NCBI GenBank assembly: GCA_943787265.1
Contig: CALSLT010000014.1
Coordinates: 224,107-288,106, forward strand
Direction of reading: 5' to 3'
Source: an uncultured Planctomycetaceae bacterium
GTDB lineage: Bacteria > Planctomycetota > Planctomycetia > Planctomycetales > Planctomycetaceae
DNA length: 64,000 nucleotides
Every line of letters begins with the position of its first letter. The first letter of the stretch is position 1. Both the position numbers and the translations under genes were made by a program. The notes under the pieces are model-generated. The model saw nothing but the letters and a program-made list of their open reading frames with translations, had not been told where the DNA came from and made no database searches. Below are positions 16,439-25,595 of this stretch, one piece after another.

Positions 16439-18820
16439 ATGATTCGCCCTGCCCTGCTTGTTCTTTCCATCTTTGGCTACTGCATCGCTTCATCGTCGTG
16501 CTATGCCGCGAACGCTGCCGAACAAGCTTCTTCAGTGGTCGCGCTTCTGAAAGGTAAATGCGCAGACTGTCACACCGGAGCCGACCCATCTGGCGATTTC
16601 AACCTGGCAGAATTAAGCATTCTAAGTGACGACGAAATCGGCAAACGCGACATGCAGTGGGCGAGAGTCTTTCATGTCCTGATTACCACTCAAATGCCAC
16701 CCGCAGACGCCGATCAACTGACTCGAACCGAACGCACCAAAGCGATTTCGTGGCTTCAAAGTCGGCTGGCGAAATCCGGACTGCTCAGCGAATGGGAACG
16801 CAAATCACTGTTTCCAGAATACGGCAACTATGTCGATCATTCGTCGCTCTTCGATGGCTCAGTGACCGAAGCAGGTTGGTCGCCATCCCGGTTGTGGAAG
16901 AAAAGCCCCCACATTTTCGATTCGCTTGCCGACCGCGGAATGGGATTTCGACCCGGACGATATGGAACCCGCAGTGCGAATCTGACAAAGCTGAAGCAGC
17001 CTTTCACCATCGAAGACAAAGCCGGTGTGAAAGACTTTGCCGCCATAACATTCGCCGACTCGGCCACACTCAGCACGATGGTCCGCAATGCTGAAACGTT
17101 GGTCGACAACCATCTCGCCGGAGCCATCCATCAGCGTCGCGTACTTCGAGATGGCCCGATACCCGACGATCAACTTCCGAAAGACAAAAACGGGAAACCC
17201 ATTCAGCCGCGATTCCCCACGACTCCCGCTGAATTTCAAACCATAGTCCTGGAAGAAAAGCCAGCGAACGACAAACTGGTCAACTCCGCCATTACAAGAA
17301 TGTTTCAGCTTGTCATCGAGCGTGAGCCGTCCCCGGAAGAGTTCCAGAAATACCGAACTCTGATGAGAGAATGTGCGACCGAAGGTGGTCAGGTCGAAGG
17401 ACTGCGTATGATGCTGATCGCTATCGCCGTCAGTCCTCCAGCCGTTTATCGCATGGAGCTTGGACAAGGCACCACCGACGAGCACGGACGGCAGTTCATA
17501 GCTCCTGCCCATCTGGCGTTTTCAATTTCGTACGCACTCACTGACCAGAAACCTGACCAGACGTTGCTGGAATCTGCACGCGATGGTCGGCTGCAATCAC
17601 GGGACGATGTCGCTCGCGAGGTCGCTCGATACTGGGACGACCCATCCATCGACAAGCCCCGAATTCTTAGGTTCTTTCACGAGTTCTTCGGCTACGACGC
17701 GGCTCCCGACGTCTTCAAGGATGAGGCCCGCTTTGGCAAGGATTATCGAAAGGTTCCCGAACGACTCGTCGAGGATGCGGACACACTCGTTCTGCACATT
17801 GTTGAACAGGATCAGAATGTGCTGGTCGAGCTGTTGACCACTGAGAAGTATTTTGTCTCGCATTCCGGCGATAACGAAGAGGAACGCGAGATACACCAGG
17901 CGCTCCAGAAGTTTTACGACTATTACAAAGACAAACCCTGGCGAGACTTTCCCTACAAAGTTCCTGAAGAACACATGACCTATGTCCGATCCATTCACAA
18001 ACTCTTCACACATGCCAATGGCAATGTCACGAAACGATGGATGAAGTATCTGGAGCAGTGTGACAAGGCTGGAATCAGTCATATGCCAATGGGAGGAGCT
18101 CGGTCGAGCGGACGAGACTACATCACCACTTACAACCTGGACGAAAAGTCGTTCAGTTATCCCGTCGAGCAACCCTTTGCACTGGCTCCGAAAGAACGCA
18201 TCGGCATCCTGATGCATCCCGCCTGGCTGATCGCACACTCGCTCAACCTGGACAACGATCCGATTCGTCGAGGCAAGTGGATTCGGGAAAGGCTACTGGC
18301 GGACACCGTGCCGGAACTTCCCATCACCGTCGACGCAAGGATTCCGGAAGACCCACAGAAAACGCTTCGCGAACGATTCGCTGTCACGCGCCAGCAGGAG
18401 TGCTGGCGGTGCCACATTAAGATGAACCCCCTAGGTATGCCTTTCGAGCTGTTTGACGATTTCGGTCGACATCGTTCAAAAGAGAAACTGCCTGCCAAAG
18501 GTCAGACTCGCCCCGTCAACACCACAGGCATCCTTGAAGGGACTGGAGATTCCGACCTGGACGGTAACGTCACCAATCCAATGGAACTGATGCATCGTCT
18601 GGCAAAATCCGAACGAGTTCGGCAGTCTTTTGTTCGACACGCGTTCCGATATTGGATGGGACGAAATGAAAGAATCAGCGATTTCCAAACCCTGATTCAG
18701 GCCGATAAAGCCTATGTCACATCAGGTGGAAGCTTTCGTGCTCTTGTGCTTTCATTGCTTACTTCCGACTCATTCCTGTATCGCAAAGCGGATATTTCAG
18801 CACACAATGCCTCAAAGTGA
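16439..18820 (+). CDS. DUF1592/DUF1588-type planctomycete cytochrome protein
   Basis: A 793-residue exported protein. A signal peptide covers about residues 1-25. A haem-type motif CADCH lies at 41-45 with the PSCyt1-like continuation. The middle and C-terminal halves carry the DUF1592-like segment (RILRFFHEFFGYD), the DUF1588-type motif CWRCHIKMNPLGMPFELFDD and a DUF1585-like tail with HAFRYWMGRNE. The second CxxCH could bind another haem. Homologues are paired with DUF1552 proteins, as here (42 bases downstream). It probably takes part in periplasmic electron transfer linked to degradation of complex substrates, but this is a guess from the haem motifs; the family has no assigned reaction. 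Confidence 0.88.
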   Translation: MIRPALLVLSIFGYCIASSSCYAANAAEQASSVVALLKGKCADCHTGADPSGDFNLAELSILSDDEIGKRDMQWARVFHVLITTQMPPADADQLTRTERTKAISWLQSRLAKSGLLSEWERKSLFPEYGNYVDHSSLFDGSVTEAGWSPSRLWKKSPHIFDSLADRGMGFRPGRYGTRSANLTKLKQPFTIEDKAGVKDFAAITFADSATLSTMVRNAETLVDNHLAGAIHQRRVLRDGPIPDDQLPKDKNGKPIQPRFPTTPAEFQTIVLEEKPANDKLVNSAITRMFQLVIEREPSPEEFQKYRTLMRECATEGGQVEGLRMMLIAIAVSPPAVYRMELGQGTTDEHGRQFIAPAHLAFSISYALTDQKPDQTLLESARDGRLQSRDDVAREVARYWDDPSIDKPRILRFFHEFFGYDAAPDVFKDEARFGKDYRKVPERLVEDADTLVLHIVEQDQNVLVELLTTEKYFVSHSGDNEEEREIHQALQKFYDYYKDKPWRDFPYKVPEEHMTYVRSIHKLFTHANGNVTKRWMKYLEQCDKAGISHMPMGGARSSGRDYITTYNLDEKSFSYPVEQPFALAPKERIGILMHPAWLIAHSLNLDNDPIRRGKWIRERLLADTVPELPITVDARIPEDPQKTLRERFAVTRQQECWRCHIKMNPLGMPFELFDDFGRHRSKEKLPAKGQTRPVNTTGILEGTGDSDLDGNVTNPMELMHRLAKSERVRQSFVRHAFRYWMGRNERISDFQTLIQADKAYVTSGGSFRALVLSLLTSDSFLYRKADISAHNASK

Positions 18821-18862
18821 TAACGTGGGCTCAGCCCGCGACATTGATCAGAAAGTACGACC

Positions 18863-20265
18863 ATGAGTCAATCACGACGACAATTCCTCAAGGCGACGAC
18901 GCTCGCATCCAGCAGTCTGTTGCTTCAACCGATGCTGCAAAGATTCGCCCTCGAAGCAGCAGGCGTTGAACGTTCACAAATGCCGCAGCGATTTGTCTTC
19001 GTCATAAAGGCCAGTGGGGTCATTCCCGAGAAGCTTGAACCATCGAATCTGCAGGACATGCTCAAGGACAAAACTAAGTCCGTAAATGCATCACTGGCAG
19101 ACTGCACGCTGTCGGAAACCTTGAAACCACTCGAAGCCTTCAAAGATAAGCTATCGATTATCCAGGGGCTGTCAGGAAAAATGTGCCGCCCTGGGCATTC
19201 AAGCTGGTTCGGCGCATTGGGTGTTTACAAGACGGGAGGCGAACATAACTCCGGTGTGATTCTCCGAGCGACCGCTGATGCTGAACTAGCTCGCCTGTTT
19301 CCGTCGCCATTCAATCACGTTGGGTTGGCCCTTCGCGGCAAGGTAATGGGCAAGGAAACCGAAGGAACGCTCTATCCAGGAATCACAGCCCTGGGGCCGG
19401 GTCGCGAATTGCCGTTCCAGGCGAGTCCCGACATCGCTTACCAGCAACTCTTCGGCAGCGCGGTTGCCAGTGACCAGACAGCGAAGGTCCGGTACGGGCT
19501 GAAGTCAAATCTTCTGGACTTCATGGTTCGAGACATCCAGGACTTGAATCGAAAGTTGCCCGGAACACGAGCGAGAGAAAATGGGGCACTACCTGAATGC
19601 GTTCGAAGAATTGCAGCTTCGCCGCGAACGACTCGGTGCCATGTCAGATCGTATCCGTGAATCCGCGCCGGATTTTTCCGATCGATTCACCTCGAAACGA
19701 CCGACGATTCGCCAACAGGCACACGTCGACCTGACAGCCGCCGCGCTGATCTCGGGAATCACCAACGTCGTGACTCTCCGACTGGACAATATCAGTACAA
19801 CCTACGACGACCTCGGTCTGTCCGAACGAAGCGTCCACGGAATTGGACACAAGGAAATCTGCAACGGAAAATCCAGTGAGGAAGCACGCGACATCATTCG
19901 CCTTCATCACATGAAGCTGCTGGCCGATCTGGCCGGGCAACTGCAAGCTGTCCCCGAAGCGGATGGAACGTTGCTCGACAACACCGCCATCATCTACCTC
20001 AGTGATTCCGGCAACGCGCACCACGGCAACTTGAGCGAATGGCCGATGCTTGTGCTCGGAGGTTGTGGCGGCCGCTTGAGCTCGGTCGGTCGCTATGTGC
20101 AGTTCCCAGGACTACGGCCAGAAGGGACACCAGACGATCGGAAACTGGTACACGACACTGCTCAATGCCTACGGCAACCCGGTCAAACACTACGGCAATC
20201 TGGATTTGACGCTCCAGAAAAACGGCGTCCCACACAGCGGAGCCATCGCCGAACTGATCGCATAG
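18863..20265 (+). pseudogene. DUF1552 family protein, two +1 frameshifts
   Basis: The N-terminal 240 residues (Tat signal SRRQFLKATT, then RFVFVIKASGV and GHSSWFGALGVY) are in frame from 18863. Homology then moves to the frame of MGHYLNAFEELQLRRERL at 19581 and again to the frame of GNWYTTLLNAYGNP, ending at TAG 20263-20265. Removing one A from AAAA at 19578-19581 and one C from CCC at 20105-20107 gives an uninterrupted 466-codon gene of normal family length. DUF1552 proteins are exported partners of DUF1592 proteins and have an unknown activity. Either the gene is newly broken or the two bases are sequencing insertions; everything else about the coding sequence is intact. Confidence 0.85.
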
Positions 20266-20319
20266 AGTGTTTTCACGGCGTCGTGAATACGCAAGACGGG
20301 AACGGAATCGTCAGACAGG

Positions 20320-22283
20320 TCAACCAGAAGCTGGTGATCTGCTCTGCGAACAGACGTGAAGCTTCCAGACTACGGGCGTGAGCTTGCGTTCTCCGACCAA
20401 CGCAGACCTGCGAAACTGCGGCGGCGTTCCCTTCCAGCCAGCGCCCACCAGACGCGGCTTGCCGTCCTGGCCTCGCCCCGGCCGAAGATGCTCGGCCGGC
20501 GACAGCTTCAAACGTCGAACTTCATGCCACTCAGCGAGAGCTTCGTCGTTGTAGTTTCGAAAGTCATTCAGTTTGAGAATGACCTTCTGCGATACCTCGC
20601 CACCATCGACCATTACTTCGGCAGCGTACTCGTCGAGCAGCACGACGAGTCTGTTGTGCTCAGCAGCCTGCAATTCAAGAATAAGGTCTGCGCCCGGCGG
20701 AGCTCTTCCAAACATCGTCGTAGAGCTTGTGCGTCGTGCGAGCCCACTCGGCGGGACGGTAAGTGAACCATTCCTTTTCCCAATCGCCTTCAAAGTCCTC
20801 GATCACATTCGACGGTTTGCGAGTCGCCCGTACTCCCGCGCTGGCGAGTTCATCTGCCGTCCTCATCGTCAGCAACGACGACACGTTAAATGAGTTCGCC
20901 GTGTAGCTTCCGTAGTAGTACCCCGCGCCCTGAGACCGGCTCGTCGAGTGCGTACCGTACGTTGGCGTAGACCCACAGAGGTTTGTCACGGCTGCTCAGA
21001 TGGTAGCGATGCGGCCCAGACGCCACCGGTGCCTTTTGCAGCGGCGTGATGCCAGAATCGGTGCATCGAATTCTCGTGTGGATCGCGTCCCGCGACGCCG
21101 TGCTGCGTATAGAAAATATCGACTGACAGAATGGGCATCGACTGATCAGGGTTGACCGTAACGATCGGAACGCCGTCGTCGTTCTTTAAGGTTAAGTCGG
21201 TCTCGGGCGTTGCCGGAAATTCAAACGAGTTTTGCAGATGCTGGTCGAACCAGAGTTGCGTGGCGACTTCGTAGTCGGCGGTATCCTGATGGTTGTGGTG
21301 CGGCGAGCAGGTGACTCGCCAGTCTTTCGTCGCAATCTCATTGATTGAATCCGGCAGGTCGCCGATTCGGCCATGAAAATCGTTGGCAGGACTCAGAAAG
21401 ATGATCGGACATTTAATCTTCTTAAGACTGACATCGTCTCCGATCGTCGCCCGAAAGAGCGGACTGTCGCTGTAACGATCGCTGATGCCGCCGCAAGACG
21501 GCACGGCCGCTTTAACTCGCGAATCAAACGCCGTCATGACAGTCAGTTTGCCCCCCATCGAATGGCCGTAGACTCCGAGTCTGTCAGGATCAACTTCCGG
21601 CTGCTGCTCAAGAAATGTCAACGCCCTTCGAGCGGCCAATGCACACCAGAAACCAGCCGCTGTTGCGAGGAGACTCGACCTTGTCGAGCGTCCACGCTGC
21701 CGGTTGTGCACTCGGAAAATGATTTCCCTTGTTTCGGCCGGGAGCGTGGTAGCCGTCAAGCGCCCCCCCAGTCCGTGGTCAACTTGTAGTTGGGATGATC
21801 TGTTTTGCCTTCCCAGAACAATTTGACTTCGTTCGGTGAGACCGCATAAACCAGGTGCGCTGATTCGCCCCGCCCACGCGATCGACACAGTGGCATAACT
21901 GCGCTTCGCATTCGTCAGACACGCTTTGTAATCGGCGTACTGGCCGCCACCATGAATCTGGACGAGTCCAGGCAAACTTCGTTCCTGTCCGGGTCGAGTC
22001 GACAGGAAAACCCGTAAACCGCCGCCAACTGTGCCTTCTTGCCTTTGAAGACACCGATGCGGAATCGCACGATCCGCAGCAGGACATCGTCTTCCCGCCA
22101 CTCCTTAAGAACCTCAACTTCCAATGGCTCAGCACAAGGATCAAATCCCGCCCACATCTCTTCAAAGTTCTGCGGAGCGTGCCCACCCGTCAACAATGGA
22201 AGTGTCTCGGCCTCGATAGCGGAGACATTCGCAGCACCACCGAGGATGACAACAGCGGCCAGTAGTAAGTTCATGAATCTCAT
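20320..22283 (-). pseudogene. Secreted acetyl xylan esterase/dienelactone hydrolase-like gene with several frameshifts
   Basis: The start (22283 or 22274) gives a signal peptide (FMNLLLAAVVILGGAANVSA). Coherent protein segments then appear in alternating minus-strand frames: NFEEMWAGFDP, LVQIHGGGQYADY, ALTFLEQQPEVDPDRLGVYG followed by HSMGGK with the nucleophile Ser, VTCSPHHNHQ with a likely catalytic His, and further frames carrying YYYGSYTANSF and EYAAEVMVDGGEV. At least five frame changes are needed over about 630 codons. It resembles a cephalosporin-C-deacetylase/acetyl-xylan-esterase-type hydrolase with an extra C-terminal domain. The density of indels is much higher than in any neighbour, which suggests either a decayed gene or a badly sequenced patch. 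It is convergent with the DUF1552 gene. Confidence 0.75.
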
Positions 22284-22923
22284 CGTGACTCTACCACTTT
22301 TCAATTCGAACCGATTGCGGCAACAAGACTGCGGAGCGAGGAAAAACGCACCGACTCCCGCGTGAAAGGCAAGTCGGCATGCAGTGCCCGGCAATACAGA
22401 GTGATCAACGGCACGGCGTCTCGTCTGGCCAGTAATTCCGTCACCCATATTCGCATGATAGAAGATTTCGCCCGATAGGTACTGCCCGACCCACGCATTG
22501 ATTCAGCTATAGCCCGTTCTACTAATTTCATCTGCGAAGTCACAGAATCCAACTAAACTCCCCGATTCAAAAAAACGCACGCTAATGACGTTGATCAAAC
22601 CTGACATACGAAATTGAGTTTTCGAAACAAAAAAGTGGATCCAAAACGAGCCTCAATGATTGAAACATTGCAATCCGACCAGGACGGCCGTCAGTCATCG
22701 CCCCCACTGTAATGGCAAATGGCCTGAGTCCACGAAATTCGTCGGGGCCAGAGACCGACGCCGGATCATGCCAATTCGAAATTACTTTGTGCAACTCAAT
22801 AGGGGGCAACTTGCATTTGATGGATGTCAGCCATCAGCGTTCGTCGAAAGAACACAATCACGGCATTCTGATTTATTTCGAAATTCTGGCGTTAAATTTT
22901 CAGGGGAGCGGTAGCGGTCCGGT
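22284..22923. other. 640-base gap without a recognisable gene
   Basis: Upstream of both the broken esterase (minus strand) and the sigma factor gene (plus strand), so it must hold two promoters. Short ORFs exist on both strands, but none has family features or a convincing ribosome binding site. No repeat or RNA gene was recognised. Confidence 0.6.
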
Positions 22924-23631
22924 ATGGCTGATCAATCTGACGCGCAAATTGACACTCCTGACCCGCATGAGACGTTTTTGCGGCTGTGGATGCGGCATGA
23001 GTCTGAGTTGCGGGCGTTTGTGCGGTCCTGCTGCCCGAAGGCTCAGGAAGTGGACGACGTGATGCAGGAAGTCAGCGTCGCGGCTTTGCGGAAGTTCTCG
23101 ACGCTTGATGACCATGCGGCGTTCGGGCCGTGGGCCTGTCTGATCGCTCGGTACGAGTTACTTACGGCTCGGCGTCGGTATGCCCGGGATCGGCTGGTGC
23201 TGGCGGAAGATGTCATCGGGCTGCTGGTCGACGAAGGGGCTCAGGAGCTGTCGTTGCGTCGAAGGCAACTGCGGGCTCTGGATCGGTGCATTGAAAAGCT
23301 GCCGCGCGAGCGACGGGAACTGGCTCTCGCCGCTTATGCGAAGGACACAACCATTCGCGAAATGGCCGGGCAGCTCAAGCGGACGGAAGACTCGCTGTAT
23401 CAACTCCTCGCGCGGATTCGGATGGAGTTGCATCGCTGTATGACGCTGGCTCTGGCCGGCGATGATTCAACCACGCAAAGAATGGTTCCGCTCTTCTGCG
23501 CAATTGATCGACATCGTGCCAACCTTATTGGACGTCGCCGGAGCGACCCACCCCGAGCAATTCAACAGAAACGCCATCCCCGCACTCGATGGAATCTCGT
23601 TGCGCCCGGCCTTTACGGGCGACCGACTTGA
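22924..23631 (+). CDS. ECF sigma factor, planctomycete type, abnormal 3' end
   Basis: Residues 1-175 are a normal short ECF sigma-70 factor. Region 2 runs from FLRLWMRHESELRAFVRSC to DDVMQEVSVAALRKF, and region 4 includes LPRERRELALAAYAK and MAGQLKRTEDSLYQLLARIR. The family directs RNA polymerase to a regulon usually encoded beside it and controlled by a downstream FecR-like anti-sigma gene. No such gene is present: from about 23460 the frame runs on into non-homologous sequence that overlaps, in another frame, the 3' part of a sulfatase, and stops at 23631. The last 55 residues (rich in Arg and Pro) are therefore probably not native. The sigma domains themselves look complete. Confidence 0.82.
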   Translation: MADQSDAQIDTPDPHETFLRLWMRHESELRAFVRSCCPKAQEVDDVMQEVSVAALRKFSTLDDHAAFGPWACLIARYELLTARRRYARDRLVLAEDVIGLLVDEGAQELSLRRRQLRALDRCIEKLPRERRELALAAYAKDTTIREMAGQLKRTEDSLYQLLARIRMELHRCMTLALAGDDSTTQRMVPLFCAIDRHRANLIGRRRSDPPRAIQQKRHPRTRWNLVAPGLYGRPT

Positions 23632-23890
23632 CCGTAGTGAGCCAATTTGTGTGGAACATGAAAACAACGCCTTTGTTCGCGACGGTGACTGGAAACTGGT
23701 TGGCCGTGGCGTTTCACCGGCTGCTGGCATCGTCCATGCCAAGTGGGAACTGTACAACATCGCCAACGATCGCACGGAAACCACCGATCTCGCAAAATCG
23801 CATCCAGCTTTAGTTAAAAAGATGTCCGACTACTGGGCGGTATGGGCCAAGCGTGTCAATGTCTACCCGAAAGCATCACGTAAACGGTAG
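23462..23890 (+). pseudogene. 3' remnant of a sulfatase gene
   Basis: Reads as the C-terminal end of an S1 sulfatase: AQLIDIVPTLLDVAG, LDGISLRPAF, FVRDGDWKLVGRG and KWELYNIANDRTETTDL are the conserved closing segments of the family. Everything N-terminal, including the metal ligands and the formylglycine motif, is missing, so it cannot be active. It is joined directly to the end of the sigma factor, consistent with a deletion or other rearrangement with a breakpoint near 23460-23490. Confidence 0.85.
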
Positions 23891-24203
23891 CGGCTGTCTC
23901 CTGATGTTGAATCTGCACTGCGAAGGCCCTCGACCTCGGCTGGCTATTATGTGTGATCGTATCCGTGGTGACATATCGCCTCCGTGGATCTAGTTGCCCC
24001 CGGTATCCTACCGAGTTGCTCACTGGCGATTGCCTCTCACTGTTGAAGGCATTCTGCCCGAATGGGCAGATAACAGGTACGGGGCTGCAACGGCTCGCGA
24101 CAAATCTGTTTGCACTGATAATACTTCGCATTTGACGGATGTCGTCGAATGCGTGAACTTGGCGACCAGCATCATCCTCACCCCAGACCAACAAGAAGCA
24201 ACT
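23891..24203. other. 313-base gap with a 7-bp hairpin
   Basis: No gene was recognised. TCTGCCC (24053-24059) and GGGCAGA (24064-24070) form a perfect stem with a 4-base loop, without a following T run, so it is not a clear terminator. The rest shows no repeat. It must contain the promoter of the beta-propeller gene that starts at 24204. Confidence 0.45.
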
Positions 24204-25496
24204 ATGAGGCGCAGAACAGGTTTCTTATTTCATCTTCGCGGAACACCGATACTCATCGTGGCGGCTCTTCTCGTCATGCTCGTTTTCAGTTCGTCCGGCG
24301 CTGTTGCTGACGACTGGCCTCAGTTTCGCGGTCCGACAGGCGATGGTCATGGTAGCCAGGCAAAGCTTCCTCTCGAATGGGACGAAGAGACGAATGTGGC
24401 CTGGAAAGTCACGGTGCCGGGACACGGGCATTCGTCGCCCGTGATCAAGGGGCAACATCTGTGGCTGACGTCTGCGCACGATGATGGCCGGCAACTCGAC
24501 GCATTGTGCTTCGATGTGGATTCAGGTGAGATTGTTCTGCGGACGACAGTGTTTGAGGATGTAAAAACTCAGCGAGTTCACAAAACGAATACTCATGCGT
24601 CACCAACGCCCGTGACTGATCGCAATAGGGTCTTCGTACATTTTGGCAGCTACGGAACGGCGTGTATCAATGCCGAATCCGGAAAGATTCTCTGGAAGCG
24701 AAACGACCTGGTCGTCGACCACCGGCATGGTCCCGGTTCATCGCCGGTGGTTGCTGGCGATCTGGTGATTCTTCAGTTCGATGGGCTGGACCGCCAGTTC
24801 ATGATTGCGTTGCATGCAAAGACGGGAGACACCGCCTGGAGTCGAGAACGCGACATCGACTACAACTCGGACAACGGTGAAAGAAAGAAGTCCTTCTGCA
24901 CTCCCCTGTTGATCGAACACAATGGCCGGCAGCAGTTGGTCACAACGGCCGCAAGAGCTGCGATCTCATACGATCCCGCGTCAGGGAACGAACTGTGGCG
25001 AGTCCGATTCATTGGCGACTCAGCTACGTCACGTCCGGTTGCGACACACGATTCCGTAATTCTGACGACAAGCTGCGTTGACGCGAAAATGTTCGCCATC
25101 CGGCTGGATCGCAAAGGTGACATTACCGACACCGGAGTGACATGGCGCCTTCAGAAGGGAGTTCCACAACGGCCTTCTCCCCTGTTCGTCAAGGGGCTTC
25201 TGTATTGCATTCACGACCACGGAGTCCTCTCATGTAGAGACCCTGAAACGGGCGAAGCCGTCTGGCAGACGAGACTTGGCGGCAACTATTCAGCGTCACC
25301 TGTTTATGCAGGCGGGCGGATCTATATCGTCAGCGAATCGGGCAAGACATCCGTGCTGAAGCCGGGACGCACGTTGAACATGCTGGCTCAGAATGAATTG
25401 GAGACAGGTTGTGTCGCGTCACCGGCTGTAGCTCACAGGTCGCTTTTTCTTCGGACGGCGAATCACCTCTATCGGATCGGCCCGCCAGACCGTTGA
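24204..25496 (+). CDS. PQQ-type beta-propeller repeat protein, secreted
   Basis: A 430-residue protein. The start at 24204 was chosen because a signal anchor/peptide follows (ILIVAALLVMLVFSSSGAVA), whereas the ORF upstream of it has no family features. The mature part begins with DDWPQFRGPTGDGHG, the usual opening of planctomycete PQQ-like propellers, and contains repeated blades (for example ACINAESGKILWKRNDLV, MIALHAKTGDTAWSRE, SCRDPETGEAVWQTRLGG). It resembles BamB-like/quinoprotein-fold repeats but lacks any sign of a bound-PQQ catalytic site that I can identify. It is probably a periplasmic binding or scaffold protein. Confidence 0.85.
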   Translation: MRRRTGFLFHLRGTPILIVAALLVMLVFSSSGAVADDWPQFRGPTGDGHGSQAKLPLEWDEETNVAWKVTVPGHGHSSPVIKGQHLWLTSAHDDGRQLDALCFDVDSGEIVLRTTVFEDVKTQRVHKTNTHASPTPVTDRNRVFVHFGSYGTACINAESGKILWKRNDLVVDHRHGPGSSPVVAGDLVILQFDGLDRQFMIALHAKTGDTAWSRERDIDYNSDNGERKKSFCTPLLIEHNGRQQLVTTAARAAISYDPASGNELWRVRFIGDSATSRPVATHDSVILTTSCVDAKMFAIRLDRKGDITDTGVTWRLQKGVPQRPSPLFVKGLLYCIHDHGVLSCRDPETGEAVWQTRLGGNYSASPVYAGGRIYIVSESGKTSVLKPGRTLNMLAQNELETGCVASPAVAHRSLFLRTANHLYRIGPPDR

Positions 25497-25595
25497 CGCG
25501 TTGTTGGTGCGGTCTGCATCTGTTTCGAACGCGGCGTATCCTTGCCAGGCGTGTCCGACTGGCAAACATCAGAACTCAAGAATGAATATTCAAGA

